From the NCBI GenBank assembly GCA_024195585.1, contig SWBL01000056.1, positions 62,001-126,000 of the forward strand: DNA of 64,000 nt. Direction: 5' to 3'. Shown in pieces: positions 44,695 to 55,767 of the stretch (the stretch's first letter is position 1; the number at the start of each line of letters is the position of its first letter). The DNA is from Aureobasidium sp. EXF-3400. Lineage: Eukaryota; Ascomycota; Dothideomycetes; Dothideales; Saccotheciaceae. The notes below the pieces were generated by a model. That model had not been told where the DNA came from. It made no database searches and saw only the letters and a list, made by a program, of their open reading frames with translations. A program made the position numbers and the translations under genes.

Positions 44695-47600
44695 ATGCTG
44701 TCAGCCGGCGGCATGCATTATCCTCAGGGCTTTGGCCGCATGTCGAGTGCCAACATGGTGACACACCACGACCACAACCAAGCTCCCATGTCTGGATTGG
44801 ACGCTCTGGCACAGGGATCGCAGTACGCATTGCAGCAACTCCACGACTCGCACCTGAACCCAGCTCCGCAAGATCACGATGCATTTAGCCAGAACCAACC
44901 CGGCCAAGACCAGAGTGCGAGCAATAAGACCACCAGCAACGGAGCACCAGTGCGACGAAGAATCAGCCGGGCGTGCGACCAGTGCAACCAGCTGAGGACA
45001 AAGTGCGATGGCAAGACGCCTTGTGCGCATTGCGTGGGTATGTTGACACGCCGCTTTCGCACTCGTCCATGCCCAGCCGAGACCAAGCCCGGACTAACGC
45101 GTCATGATATACAGAATTTGGTCTTACGTGCGAGTACAACCGCGAGCGCAAGAAGCGAGGCAAGGCTTCGCGCAAAGACATTGCTGCCCAGTCCCAGAAT
45201 CCCGCCACTGCAACCTCGGACAATGGCGCCAACGACAGTCCCAAGTCGAGCAACGAGCAGTCCGCTCCCCCGGAAAACGCCACCGACATCGCCCAGAACT
45301 CGCTCAAGCGGCGGAGGTCGAGCAACCACCATCTGCCTCCTCCGCCGCAGAGGAGGGCCTCGATGACTGTACCCAATCCACAGACCCTGGCCCCACCTCC
45401 ACCTCCACCTCCACCCCCTCCGCCAGCCCAAGCACAGCAACCACAGCCTCAACCACAACCGCAGCACCATCTACCGCCGCTGAACCTGAACAAAGATGCC
45501 GTTCCGGGTGCTCCAAATGAACGTTACTCTAACGTACGCGCCTCAGTCGATGGCCAGAACCAGCCCGGTATTCTGCCTGCTCCTCGCGCGAACCATTCGG
45601 CAATGCCTGATCGAACTCCTGTCGGCGTTACCAACTACTCTGGTCCGATGGATGACTACCACCGCAGTGTACTGCAGCAGCCTCCATCTGCCGTAGCTCA
45701 TCACTCCATGATGCCTGCCGGTGCTGCTCCCCTCTCTGCTCCACTTGCCTATCCCAATGGCATGGCCTTCAATCCTGAAAGTCCGTATGCTGTACCAAGT
45801 CCGCAGAGTCAAAACAACAATTTCAACACAAATTTTCGAATGGGTGAGTCGCCTATTTCTGCTCACGGCTTAATGGGCACCTCTCCACATGCTGGCTCTC
45901 CGGGATGGCTACAGCTGCCTTCTCCCTCTGCCGCTCTGTATACCAATTTTCAGCAACCCCACAACCAGACCCTGCGCTACCCCGTGCTCAAGCCCATTCT
46001 TTCCAGAATATCTGCCATCATTCCGATCAGCCTCGCCTGCGACCTCTTGGAGATTTATTTCTCAAGCTCATACAGCAAGTTCATCCAACCTGCCTCCCCT
46101 TACGTTCTGGGTATCATCTTTCGCAAAAATTCTTTCTTACGCCAAAACAATCCTCGAACATGCAGTCCTGCTCTGCTTGCTAGTATGCTTTGGGTTGGTG
46201 CTCAGACTAGTGAATCCGCCTTCTTGACCTCCCCTCCATCAGCCAGGGGTAAAGTCTGCCAGAAACTTTTGGAGCTTACCGTCAGTCTCCTGCGGCCCCT
46301 CATTCACACACCGACCGAGGGTTCTACCCAAGCAGCTAACCCTGTCGTGAATGGTGTTGCACTTGGAGGGTTTGGCGTGGCATTGCATACCGCAAGGCAT
46401 GATAGTGAAGGTGGCTCTACAGGTGCTGCGGGAGCCTTGGATGATGTTGCGACATACATCAACCTGGCTACTGTGGTTTCAGCTAGCGAGTACAAAGCTG
46501 CTAGTTTACGCTGGTGGAACGCGGCTTGGTCTCTGGCTAGAGAGCTCAAACTAGGTCGAGAACTTCCCCCTAACCCGGATCCATCGATGCAGCAGGATGA
46601 GAGCGCAATCGCCGAAGGACACGCTGAGAACGACATGGGCATGAACGGTCAGCAAGGATTCGGCTCGCGACGATTTAGTGGCATGCCCGCGTCCGTGTCG
46701 CAACCAGGTGCCGTAACCGAAGAAGAAAGAGAAGAGAGAAGAAGAGCCTGGTGGCTACTATACATTGTCGACAGGCATCTTGCCCTTTGTTACAACAGAC
46801 CGCTTTTCCTTCTGGATGCAGAGTGCGAAGGCTTGTTGCAACCTGAAGATGAGTCTGTCTATCAGGCAGGCGAGTACTACACGACAGAAAACATGCCAGA
46901 AACATATTATCGACGAAGAGGTCCGCCATTGGAATGTACTGGGCATAGCATCTTCGGCTATTTCTTGCCACTAATGACCATCTTGGGAGAAATTGTGGAC
47001 CTCAATCATACTCGCAATCATCCTCGATTTGGTATGCGATTCAGGAATGGTACAGACCTGGATGATATGGCGCACGAGATCAGTCTCCAGTTGGATTCTT
47101 ATGGTCGCAGTCTGGAGGCGTTCGAAGCTCGGTTCATCCCGACTGATGGCACGAATCCTGACGGCACGCATGTCGACAACGCCAGTCCTTCGAACCAGTC
47201 CACGAGCAGCAATCGCATCACCGAGACTATACTTCTCACGAAAACGATTGTTGCTTATGGAACACATCTGATGCACACGCTACACATTCTCCTCAACGGT
47301 AAATGGGATCCTATATCTCTACTAGACGACAATGATCTATGGATATCTTCACAATCGTTTGTTTCGGCTACAGGGCATGCCGTCTCGGCTGCCGATGCCA
47401 TTAGTGGTATTCTGGACTATGACCCAGATCTCAGTTTCATGCCATTCTTCTTCGGCATTTATCTTCTTCAGGGTAGCTTCCTGCTGTTGTTGATTGCCGA
47501 CAAGCTGCAAGGAGAAGCCAGCGCGAGTGTCGTCAAAGCATGCGAGCAGATTGTCCGAGCACATGAGGTCTGTGTTGTGACTCTGAACACGGAGTACCAG

Positions 47601-47795
47601 GTTTGTTTATCTTCGTTCACACATTTGATTATTGACTAACGTCATCCATAGAGGAACTTCCGTAAAGTCATGCGCAGTGCTTTGAGTCAGGTGCGCGGAC
47701 GCAGTCTCGAAGACTTTGGCGAACAACAGCAACGCCGCAGGGAGGTGCTTGCATTATATAGGTGGACAGGAGATGGCTCCGGCTTGGCGTTGTAG
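44695..47795 (+). CDS. xlnR: Xylanolytic transcriptional activator XlnR/Xyr1
   Basis: Exons 44695-45037, 45115-47600 and 47652-47795 give 990 aa. XlnR induces xylanase, cellulase and D-xylose catabolic genes in response to xylose. The Zn2Cys6 cluster is [19 protein letters not shown] with Cys 94, 97, 104, 110, 113 and 120, split by intron 1 inside CAHC(V)EFGLTCEY. The XlnR-specific block [16 protein letters not shown] follows directly. Further family marks are the [12 protein letters not shown] segment, the fungal-specific middle domain ([20 protein letters not shown]), and a conserved end with [12 protein letters not shown] and [16 protein letters not shown] run of 11 prolines at 45393-45425 is a local expansion. 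The start used is the ATG at 44695; a later in-frame Met is possible. The neighbours, an esterase and a secreted protein, are not typical xylan genes. Confidence 0.96.
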
Positions 47796-48264
47796 ATCAA
47801 CGGCATTTCAATGGCCCAAAAGTTATTATAACAACAACGATGTCATGTGGTGTTGGGTCTGTGGCTGCTGTATGAAGCCCATTGTTTTTCGTTTCTTATT
47901 TCCTCTGCTCTCTTCTTCTCAGATACCCTATCCTGTTTCTAGCATTCGCGGTACACAGAACAGTTCATATGCGAGTACATGCATTGCAGACGTCCTCATT
48001 GCTCATACCCTTCATCCTTCCCGTGTGCTAAAGACAGTCACAACTTTGCAACTGACCTCTTCTCCATCCTAAGGTATAAGGACATCATAAGCTATCGAGA
48101 TGCACAGTCGGGACTCAGATATGAGCCTGGCCATTGAGATAGCCTTCAATGGAGTTCTCTCTGTGGAGACTACGTTCCTCACGAGAGTATTGTGCGTCTC
48201 TGTAGCTACACTGTGACTGTCTTTTACACAGGGGGAGGATGTGCCGAGTCAATATTTGATGTGT
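47796..48264. other. Convergent 3' spacer
   Basis: This lies between the stop of xlnR and the stop of the esterase and should contain both 3' UTRs. A plus-strand frame overlapping the xlnR end is a shadow. Nothing else is seen. Confidence 0.5.
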
Positions 48265-49256
48265 TCATGGCCAATATTTTCCGAGCCAGGCACAGCCATC
48301 CTTGACCCAGTCCGCATCCATGGTCACCGCACCATCGAACCCATGCTCGCCAGGTTGTATCGTGTACCTCAATGGTGTGTCAGGTTGAACCTGCTTGAGC
48401 TTTTCGACGAAATTGTTCGAAGCTTCAATGGGAACCTGTTCATCCCGTCAGCAAGTCGAGTTGTTCTCGTTACACTCTCCGCCGACAAGCTTACCAATGA
48501 ATCCTCTTTGCCATGGATGACCCAGCATGCCGGCAAGCTCTTGACCTTTTCAAGGTTGTCGATCGCATGTACACCTTGCCCATCACCCAAGAACTCCAGA
48601 TACCTTCCAGCCTGCACAGTGGCACAGATGAACAACCACAACTCCCAAGGATGTGTTTCCGTTCTCACCGCTCCTTTCTTCATGTCTCTCAAGTAATCCT
48701 CGACTTCGGATTCTGGTTGCTGAGGTGCACCCGCCATGTGCTTCTCTCCCTTCTGCGAAAAGTGTGGGATTCTGTTGTCCAGCATGCCGTATTGTGATAT
48801 CACTGCTTTGATACCAGCATCAGGGTGCAACAGTGCCGATTGGACTGCTAGGTATCCGCCTGCTGATTCTCCAGCCACCAACACATTGTTCACATCCACC
48901 TCAACTCCTTTGGCCATGCTCTCAACTTCTCTTGACAGTGAGCTTTTGATCCATGACCAGAAGTCTGCGATATCATCCAGTACTTCTCTCCCGTTCGCTT
49001 CGGGCAAAAGTCGGTAGTTTGGTGTGACGAGGACGGCACCTTTCTGGGCCGCGAGTTGGATCGTCCATACTGCGTGCCACTCCTCATAGAGCTTAGATCC
49101 ACAGATCAGGAAACCGCCGTGGAAATGGACCAGCAATGGGTGTTTTCCTGGTTGAATGTTCTTTGGGATCAAGACTGTAGTGGAGATTTCATGGTTGTTG
49201 ACTGTTTTGTAGACAAAGTCTTTTTGGGTAAAGTCGGTGTACTTGGAAGTGGCCAT
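48265..49256 (-). CDS. Alpha/beta-hydrolase fold-3 esterase (hormone-sensitive lipase type)
   Basis: Exon 1 (49256-48495) and exon 2 (48435-48265) give 310 aa. The HSL oxyanion motif is HFHGGFLICG, the nucleophile Ser is in GESAGG, the catalytic Asp is in HGKEDSL and the catalytic His is in GEHGFDGAV. The 59-bp intron (GTAAGC...AACAG) lies right after the Asp motif. Read without it, the frame loses the His and ends early, so a naive single-exon call would give a truncated protein. No signal peptide is seen, so it probably acts inside the cell on small esters or lactones. It is convergent with xlnR, which does not by itself mean co-regulation. Confidence 0.93.
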
Positions 49257-49671
49257 CGTGGCTGTTCTTTTTTCTCGTAGATGCTGTTTCAGTTGGAAAG
49301 GTGTTGAGAGACACAGCAGGTATGCGAATGGCTTATGAGATATAGCAAGGTGGACTCGGATATAATGGTGGGCCGAAGATATTATCCCCGACTCTCTCGG
49401 ACGTCACTTCCTGAATGCGATCTTCCATTACAAAGACATGACCAGGCGACTGGACAATTTTGACATCTCTTGCGAAGACGGCTAGAAACAAGTATACTGT
49501 CAAAACGTAGTCTGATCCAAGATGCTGGGTAGGCTTGACGAAGTTAATGATTTGTTTTACCTGGAAGGCGCGTCTTTGGGGTGAGTCAAGAGTTCATTTT
49601 TGAGCTTATCTACGATATGACCAGTCAGTGCGACATATCGATGTCTTCTTGCAGTGCTGGATGGCCAGGCT
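49257..49671. other. Promoter of the esterase and 3' flank of the small secreted protein
   Basis: Both neighbours run leftward. No supported frame is present. Confidence 0.45.
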
Positions 49672-50137
49672 TCAGACACCTGGCGGCGGCGGCTGCATTT
49701 TGCAAGTTTTCCAATACCATGCCCAGAGATCTATACAAGGAGGATCAGTGATCGTCTCTTTACACTCACTACTTGAGCGGTTATCTCACCTTTGATCTCG
49801 TCATCATCCCGATCCATGCCACAACGCCAATAAAGGCAGTGTTCAAGCTCGTCCCGAACCCAGGCAAGCCAGGTCTGCTTGGCATGCTCGCCAAGCAGAC
49901 CTGGCGTGGCACACATTTTCTCGACAGTCGCGTGTTCGATGTTGAAGTGATGGTTCTCCTGGCGCATGCATTCTTGCTGTCCGTTGTCGTTATAACCTAT
50001 CTTTCGTGATTGGGTGAAGCCATGATGGGCTCACTTACCATACAAGGGGACCACTGGTCGATTGTGAAAGTAACTTCTGGGGGTTTAGCAGTCACCATGA
50101 CTGCAGCTGCAAGGTAAAACCAATTTCTGAACTGCAT
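49672..50137 (-). CDS. Small secreted six-cysteine protein (effector-like), three exons
   Basis: Exons 50137-50044, 49996-49790 and 49730-49672 with introns of 47 and 59 bp give exactly 120 codons, 119 aa. The N-terminus MQFRNWFYLAAAVMVTA is a signal peptide. The mature part has six Cys (residues 32, 41, 60, 85, 90 and 110), an even number fitting three disulphides, and ends in a Pro run PPPPGV. The first intron splits the Cys codon at residue 32 (T|GT). Each exon alone is too short to be noticed as a gene. The block QECMRQENHHFNIEHATVEK matches a second copy at about 50.6 kb. Size, secretion and Cys content resemble fungal effector or antimicrobial-type secreted proteins, but no named family is recognised and the function is unknown. 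Confidence 0.72.
49869..49904. repeat. Perfect 15-bp inverted repeat with 6-nt loop inside exon 2
   Basis: CCAGGTCTGCTTGGC at 49869-49883 and its exact reverse complement at 49890-49904 flank the loop ATGCTC. The hairpin lies fully inside coding sequence and encodes part of ATPGLLGEHAKQTW. The decayed paralogue lacks it and is slightly shorter at this place. Confidence 0.9.
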
Positions 50138-50583
50138 TTTGTCTTTGTGAGAGAAGGTCTGCCTTGGGGGAAGATCAGAGAGTAGGGAAATACTAGAGTA
50201 TATGTAAGCTCCAAATGAGCGGGGTTTCTTGATAGACTCTTAACGATTGTGGTTGACTGGGTCGAACGAGCAACTCTGAAGTCAAACCACAATGGCTATG
50301 GCGATCATCACGCATCGATGAACCTGTCTAGTGCCTGACGTAGCAAGATATCGGGTCATCCGATTCTCCAAAGTTTGGAAGGAATATTGTCCAAGTCCTT
50401 CACTCTCGGCCTCGACAAACTTCACGGTGCCATTCATGGTTCGCTATTAGAGACAAGATCAACATACTCCTGTGCTCTGAGGGTCTCAAATTGCATACCT
50501 TGCCATTGTCTCGGTCGCCAGGGCACGTTAGATCTGTACACGGCACGACATGCTGATAACAACACGATTAGCTTTTCTCCCCT
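50138..50583. other. Promoter of the small secreted protein
   Basis: Minus-strand upstream region with a TATATG-like element near 50200, about 63 bp before the start codon. The plus-strand frame at 50375-50587 has no features. Confidence 0.45.
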
Positions 50584-50847
50584 TTAGGTCCTTATCTTGA
50601 GCATCCAATTTTCGTACCGTCCCGATCGTGTGACTCCACAGATGTGCTTTACTCTCTCGTGTTCGATGTCAAAGTGCGAGCTAGTCTCACGCATACAATC
50701 TTGTTGTGGATTTGCTTTAGCTATCGACATTTCCTTTGAACTTGAGGTACACTCACGATACATCCGGACAGGCCATCAATATTGACTAGATGGGTAGCCT
50801 GGCAAGTGACCACAAGTGATGCGAGAATCAAGCACAGACGAGATTTT
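50584..50847 (-). pseudogene. Decayed paralogue of the small secreted six-cysteine protein
   Basis: On the minus strand, a signal-peptide-like run (SRLCLILASLVVTCQA) is followed by an intron-like GTATCG...ATAG segment and then QDCMRETSSHFDIEHERVKH, which matches 11 of 22 positions in the corresponding segment of the intact copy, including both Cys. There is no in-frame ATG before the signal-like run. The frame stops at TAA 50586-50584, after a stretch (NWMLKIR) that aligns with TWLAWVR and before the last three Cys of the intact copy. A TATA box is still present upstream. It is either a relic or a shorter protein that uses a start I cannot see. Confidence 0.55.
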
Positions 50848-51626
50848 GTTCTTTTCGTACTCAAAGAGGCAGATATGACAAATGAGAGGCTTTTATACTC
50901 TGCCCCGACATCTTGGCTTTCTGTATCATACAATTAGATAGAAAGGTCTCAAACCTTGTGCAGCACTTTGGTCACATCATCTGTGATACAACCTTAGAGA
51001 GGGAGTTTGAGGTCAGGTGTTCAGCCATTGCACGTGAAGAAGCTTAGCACATGGCACACTCCAGATCTATCGTCCTCTCCTTCCTCGAGGGCGACTATTG
51101 CTATGAACATATTGAACCCGAATCAACAGGGACTAGCACAAGAACCTTAAGCAGAACAGCATCTGGGAAGGTCGCAGTCATAGGTGCCTTGAGATCGCCC
51201 CTTTGTATACCAGCTGAAAGCCAGAAACATGATGGGGGCACTCGCACATTTTTTTCTTCTTTTTACTTTTTTGCTTCATTGCAGAAGAGAGTTAGGAACC
51301 CCAGCGGCCCTTTTCAGAAATCACCTCACACGGACTCAGACGAGCCGGTGTTATGCGTGACTGGAAAAGCCCGCACGAGAGAAACGATAAAAAAGGCCTG
51401 TGCAGGCATATGAAGACTTGGATGGCCCAATGGAGAGTTGGATCTGCCCGACGGACAGTCTGGAGGCGTTTGTGAACGCAACTTCCCGCACAAAGTGGTC
51501 AAAGTCGGAAGTGAATAGTACTGGTCCAGTTGTGAACTTTGAACAATTACATTTTGAGTAGTGATTACACTAAATGCATCTTTTCTAAGATAAACAGCAT
51601 ATCAATCATAACAATCATACAGGCAT
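50848..51626. other. Spacer upstream of the decayed paralogue and 3' flank of the sedolisin
   Basis: A plus-strand frame at 51051-51413 (120 codons) has no recognisable features and contains T-rich runs, so I do not call it. Otherwise nothing is seen apart from the TATA box noted separately. Confidence 0.4.
50891..50897 (-). promoter_or_regulatory. TATA box of the decayed paralogue
   Basis: TATAAAA (minus strand) in the context GAGTATAAAAGCC lies about 44 bp before the signal-peptide-like run. This is a typical core promoter layout for a highly expressed small secreted protein gene, although the downstream reading frame looks damaged. Confidence 0.45.
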
Positions 51627-54166
51627 CTAAGCAGTTGAATTACCCTTATGGGAGATCAAAAGGGTACCAAAGACGTTGGAGTTGGCCACAGCCTTGCCGG
51701 CCTTGCTCTTGAGGTAACAAGCAGAGCCAGACAATGAAGCATCAATACAGCCAGGTGTTTGCTCGCAAGCAGCAACACAGCTCTTGATACCGCCATTCAC
51801 ATAAACCAACTTCAGGTCACCGCCCTGGTGATCAACACCGCACTCAACAAAGTACTGAGAGCCAGAAGTGGTGTTGTAGATTGTGTTGTTCCAGCTTGGG
51901 CAAGATACAGTAGTGGTGAGCTGAGCGTGGAGACCGACAGGCTGGGAGATGAGACGAGCACCGACGGCACCAGGTCTGGAGACAGCGGTTCCGACTGCAC
52001 CCTTGAGATAGCAGGTAGTTCCTGAGAGCTGAACATCGATACAACCAGCAGTGCCTTCGCAGGCCATGATGCAGTTGTTCAGTCTGTCGGTACCGTTGAC
52101 ATAGACTTGTGAGAAGACGCCACCAGCGTGGTCAGTGCCGCACTCGATCTTATAGGTGCTTCCAGTTGAGGGAGTGAATTCGAGGCTGTTCCAAGATGGG
52201 CACGATGGTGTTGCGGTCTTGTTGTAAGCACTGAGGCCGAGAGTATCAAGCAGAACGCCGAACTAAGATCTGTCAGCTAGATGTGATTTTCAACGGTAAA
52301 CGTAAGCTTACATTGGGCAGTCCAAGTCCAGTGACTGGGTCCCAACCGATGGTTGCGTTCCATGTAGCCCAAGGAATGACCGAAGCACCAGGGATTTGAG
52401 CACCAGTCTGACCGTTGACACCATTGCAGCCGACGGATCCACCTTGCGTGACGTCCAAGAAGCCAGACTTCAAAGAATAGAAAAGAGGGTTGACGAAACC
52501 AAGAGTAGGCTGACCAGCCTTGAGACGAGCATCGTTGAGCATTCCGATCATGGCTCCCCAGGCCGGGGCTGCAGCAGAGGTTCCAGAGTAGAGAGCGAGG
52601 ACACCCTATAGAGCTATTAGTAACAGATAACCACAGTCAAGAGAAGTGAGATCTCACGTTTGCGAAAACGGGCCAGTATGGATTCGAACTGTGGGCCGAA
52701 ATATCAGGGAATCCACGTCCACTGAAGTTAGTGTAGGAAGTGTAGTACTCCTGGACACTCTCGCTAATATAAGAGCCAAGGTAGGTCTCGACAGCAGCTT
52801 CCTGGTACCATGCACGAGGGAAGTAGTTGCTGAATCCACCGGTGGAGTCGTCCCAGGCAACCTCGGGATCAATGCCCTGGGTGCCACCAACAGCGGTGAC
52901 ATAGGGGCAGGTACCAGGGAATGCGGGTGTAAACTGAGGAGTTTTCTTTCCATCATTGGATTGACACGGGGCACCAACACCTGTATCACCAGATGATTCA
53001 AGGATTGTGATACCACGAAGGCCCATCATACCGATCTGATTGCAGACATACGTGGCATAATCGATGGGGACGGTCTGCTCATCATCGCCATAAGAATTGG
53101 AGATGACCTGGGGAAGGGCCTCGTTAGGCTGAGAAAGGAGGTATGCGTAGTAGTCCAAGTAGGGCTCGTTGGAGTTGTCGGCCTCGGTAGGCTCATCCAA
53201 GTTGGGGATGAAAGGAGGTGAGCCCCCGGTGATGAACTCGGTAACTGGCAGGGGGTGGGCCAGGCCAAAGATGTTTTGTGCATCGAGGTTAGCCTCCCCG
53301 ATGGTGGTGTATTCGGGTTCCTGGTGATTCACGCCACCATTGATAAGTGTGACGTTGAAAGACTGCTGGGGAATGCCGTACTTCTGTTCATACAGGAAGA
53401 GGTCGGCTTCGATAGCTGATTCATTCAAGAAACTGCCGAAGCCGATGCGACTGCCACTGGAAGCATCGGGGACATAGGTAATGTTCAGGACTTGCTTCCA
53501 GCAATCAGGACCCAGGTAAGCAGTTCCGTGAGCTGAGTGTGAGATACAAGTGGTGACACGCTTGGCCAGGTCCGACTGCGGCTCTGATGCGGGTTCACGT
53601 CTCTCAATACCAACGTTCTCTGGAAGTCTTAGAGCACTCTGTGCGTCTGTACGTCCAAAGAAAGTGGTAGGGGAAACAAATTCAACGTGGTCGGAGATCT
53701 CATCAGGGACTGAGTATTGGAGCGTCCTCAACTTCTCAACTCCAGTGGACTCATCCTTGAAGGTTGTAAAATTGGCTCCGAAGACCTTGTTAGCGTCGCC
53801 AATGGTTGTCTTGACAGTAACATGCAGGCCACGTTCGAGACTGCTTTCCATTCCAGATGATTTAGCCCACGAAGTCACGACATCGACAGAGCCGGTAGAT
53901 GGTCCGAAGAGGGCATTGACCTGATCAGCAGTGTAGTATTTTCCATAGTTCGGGCTTGAAGGGTCAGAGACCGACTTCAGGAGACCCTCAAGCTGATCGA
54001 TGTTCTGTTGCTTGACAGAAAGCTTTAGAGTAATTGATTGAGAGGCATCAGGTGTACCTGAGACAGACCATCCTGCAGGCACTCCTGGAAGCTGGTCACG
54101 AAGGGAAGCTGCCAGAACACTAGGAACGGTCAAAGCCGCAATGGAAAGAAGAGAAGCCGACAACAT
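51627..54166 (-). CDS. Secreted sedolisin (S53, tripeptidyl-peptidase type) with two C-terminal PAN-like modules
   Basis: Exons 54166-52658, 52605-52312 and 52262-51627 give 812 aa. The signal peptide is MLSASLLSIAALTVPSVLAA, followed by the pro-kumamolisin activation domain. The mature protease has the acidic pair in EANLDAQNIFG, oxyanion Asp in ESSGDTGVG, catalytic Ser in YSGTSAAAP (residue 513), and the calcium site around GWDPVTGLGLPN. Such enzymes release tripeptides or cut proteins at acidic pH outside the cell. Unlike a normal S53 protein of about 600 aa, it continues with about 210 residues holding two copies of a Cys-rich module (SCPSWN, then ECGxDHxGG, VYVNG, AC-x6-CID, CYLK), similar to PAN/Apple binding domains. 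The third exon carries both modules. The start is the first in-frame ATG. Confidence 0.93.
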
Positions 54167-55767
54167 GTTGATCAGCACAAAGAAAGCACGGCTGGATGGA
54201 GAGAGACTTGGATCAACCAAAGGGGTTCCTGGCCTGTTTATACCTGTCTACGCCCCCTCACGGGTAGCTGCTGGACGCGGTCAACTACCCAGTGGCACCT
54301 GTGCTCTGCGGATGCCGCCTCGCAAGATAGTGGAGAAAATTTGGGAGATTGCACAATACGATAGCTGCAGATCGCTCCCAGTCTACTGCAAGAGCTTGGA
54401 TGGTGATCATGAGGGCACCTGCTAAGAAGTTGGGTGGTGGCACGGCAAACGCCTAGACTCCATGTTTAAACCTCTGATTGCCATACGAACTGGTGGAGTA
54501 TATGCCCAAGACTTGGTTCCAGGGGTTTCTAGGGGAAGATCAATGCATGTCCAGCATCTGTCACCTGCCTCATCCAGAGGTAAAGTCGCGTCAAATGACT
54601 TTACGGCCGCAGGTTCGTATACAAATCCGTAGTCATAGCTTCGGTTAGATAGACCTGGAGCAGCAGGCAGGAATGGAGGACAGAAGTTTGTAATTTTCGC
54701 GAAGGCACGCAGGGCACACGACATATCCCGCAGGCAGAGCGATAGACGAAAGAGGAAGGTGGAGGATGGAAGTCGGCGTGCAAATACGAAGCACAACGAC
54801 GGGCGGCATCGGCCAAGCGCGTTTAAGCAGCCGTTCAAGAAGCTTGTTAATGCCATGACAAGTTTTGACATTTAATTCTAGATAACATCTTTTTGTCTCG
54901 GGCCGGAGACTTCTAGCACATGTGGAAGGGGGTTTCGTTGCTAAAGTCGACTGACAAGTACGATCAACGAATGTAAAGTGTGGCCGCCACAAAAAGCTCG
55001 GTTCGCGATAGCCGTGTCCCTTGTAGTAGGCCTGAGCATGCTACCTAGATAACGGAAATGAGAATGCCATTAGGAAGCAGCGTCTTATCTCTCGAATGGT
55101 GTACGTAGCGGGAGGTGGTTCATATCTAGATTGGCCATCAAGATAAGTCTGTTTCTTCCACGTGCGTTAAAGACTGTCACACCTCCCTGTGTGCAAAAGA
55201 CGTAACACCTGTGGCTATGAAAATGCACAATCTATCAGGAAACAGGATAGTGTCCACTGAGAGGCGACATCGTTACAGCCCTCTTTGGTCATCCTCTGGT
55301 TCTGAAAACAACTGTACCTTTCCATGATATAGAGATGCTTGTTGCTGTAGTACAGTAAAGTTACATACTTTAGCACACGGGGAGGGCAGTGAAGTTATCA
55401 AAATGTATTCCCTTCCAGCAAGGTAGGTATTGTGCATTACTATGGCCGAGAACGTACATGTCAGCATGGGACAGACTATATATTATGACTATGCGACAAG
55501 TCTCTAGAACATGGCAAGGTTGTACGCAAGTACAGCCAATTTGCTACATACTCTAACCTGCTGCTAAAACAGTTTGCACTGTGGCTTCCAGCCCTATATG
55601 CATATGCGGACGCGATCTTGCCCGCCAGCTCTTCCCAGTCGAATTGAAAGCAAAAATGAGCCGAATCCACCGTTCAAGCGTGTCCTTGCTACGCTGAAAG
55701 TACAAATATTATAACACCACTGAATGCAGAAGAATGAAGAAAGGAAATCGTGAAGTTCATGATTGGA
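54167..55767. other. Promoter of the sedolisin and 3' flank of sreA
   Basis: The 1.6-kb spacer lies between two leftward genes. The longest frame is minus strand 54422-54871 (149 codons). Its sequence has no signal, domain or splice partner that I can support. No repeats or tRNA are seen. Confidence 0.4.

Noticed and set aside
44963..45470. Long minus-strand frames opposite xlnR
   Set aside because: They are shadows of the Pro/Gln-rich coding tract and the GC-rich DNA-binding exon, with no independent signals.
48369..48494. Apparent frameshifted or truncated C-terminus of the esterase
   Set aside because: A 59-bp GTAAGC...AACAG intron restores the frame, the catalytic His and a normal end, so the gene is intact.
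54422..54871. 149-codon minus-strand frame upstream of the sedolisin
   Set aside because: It has no signal peptide of normal form, domain or splice partner, and overlaps other frames. It could not be supported as a gene.
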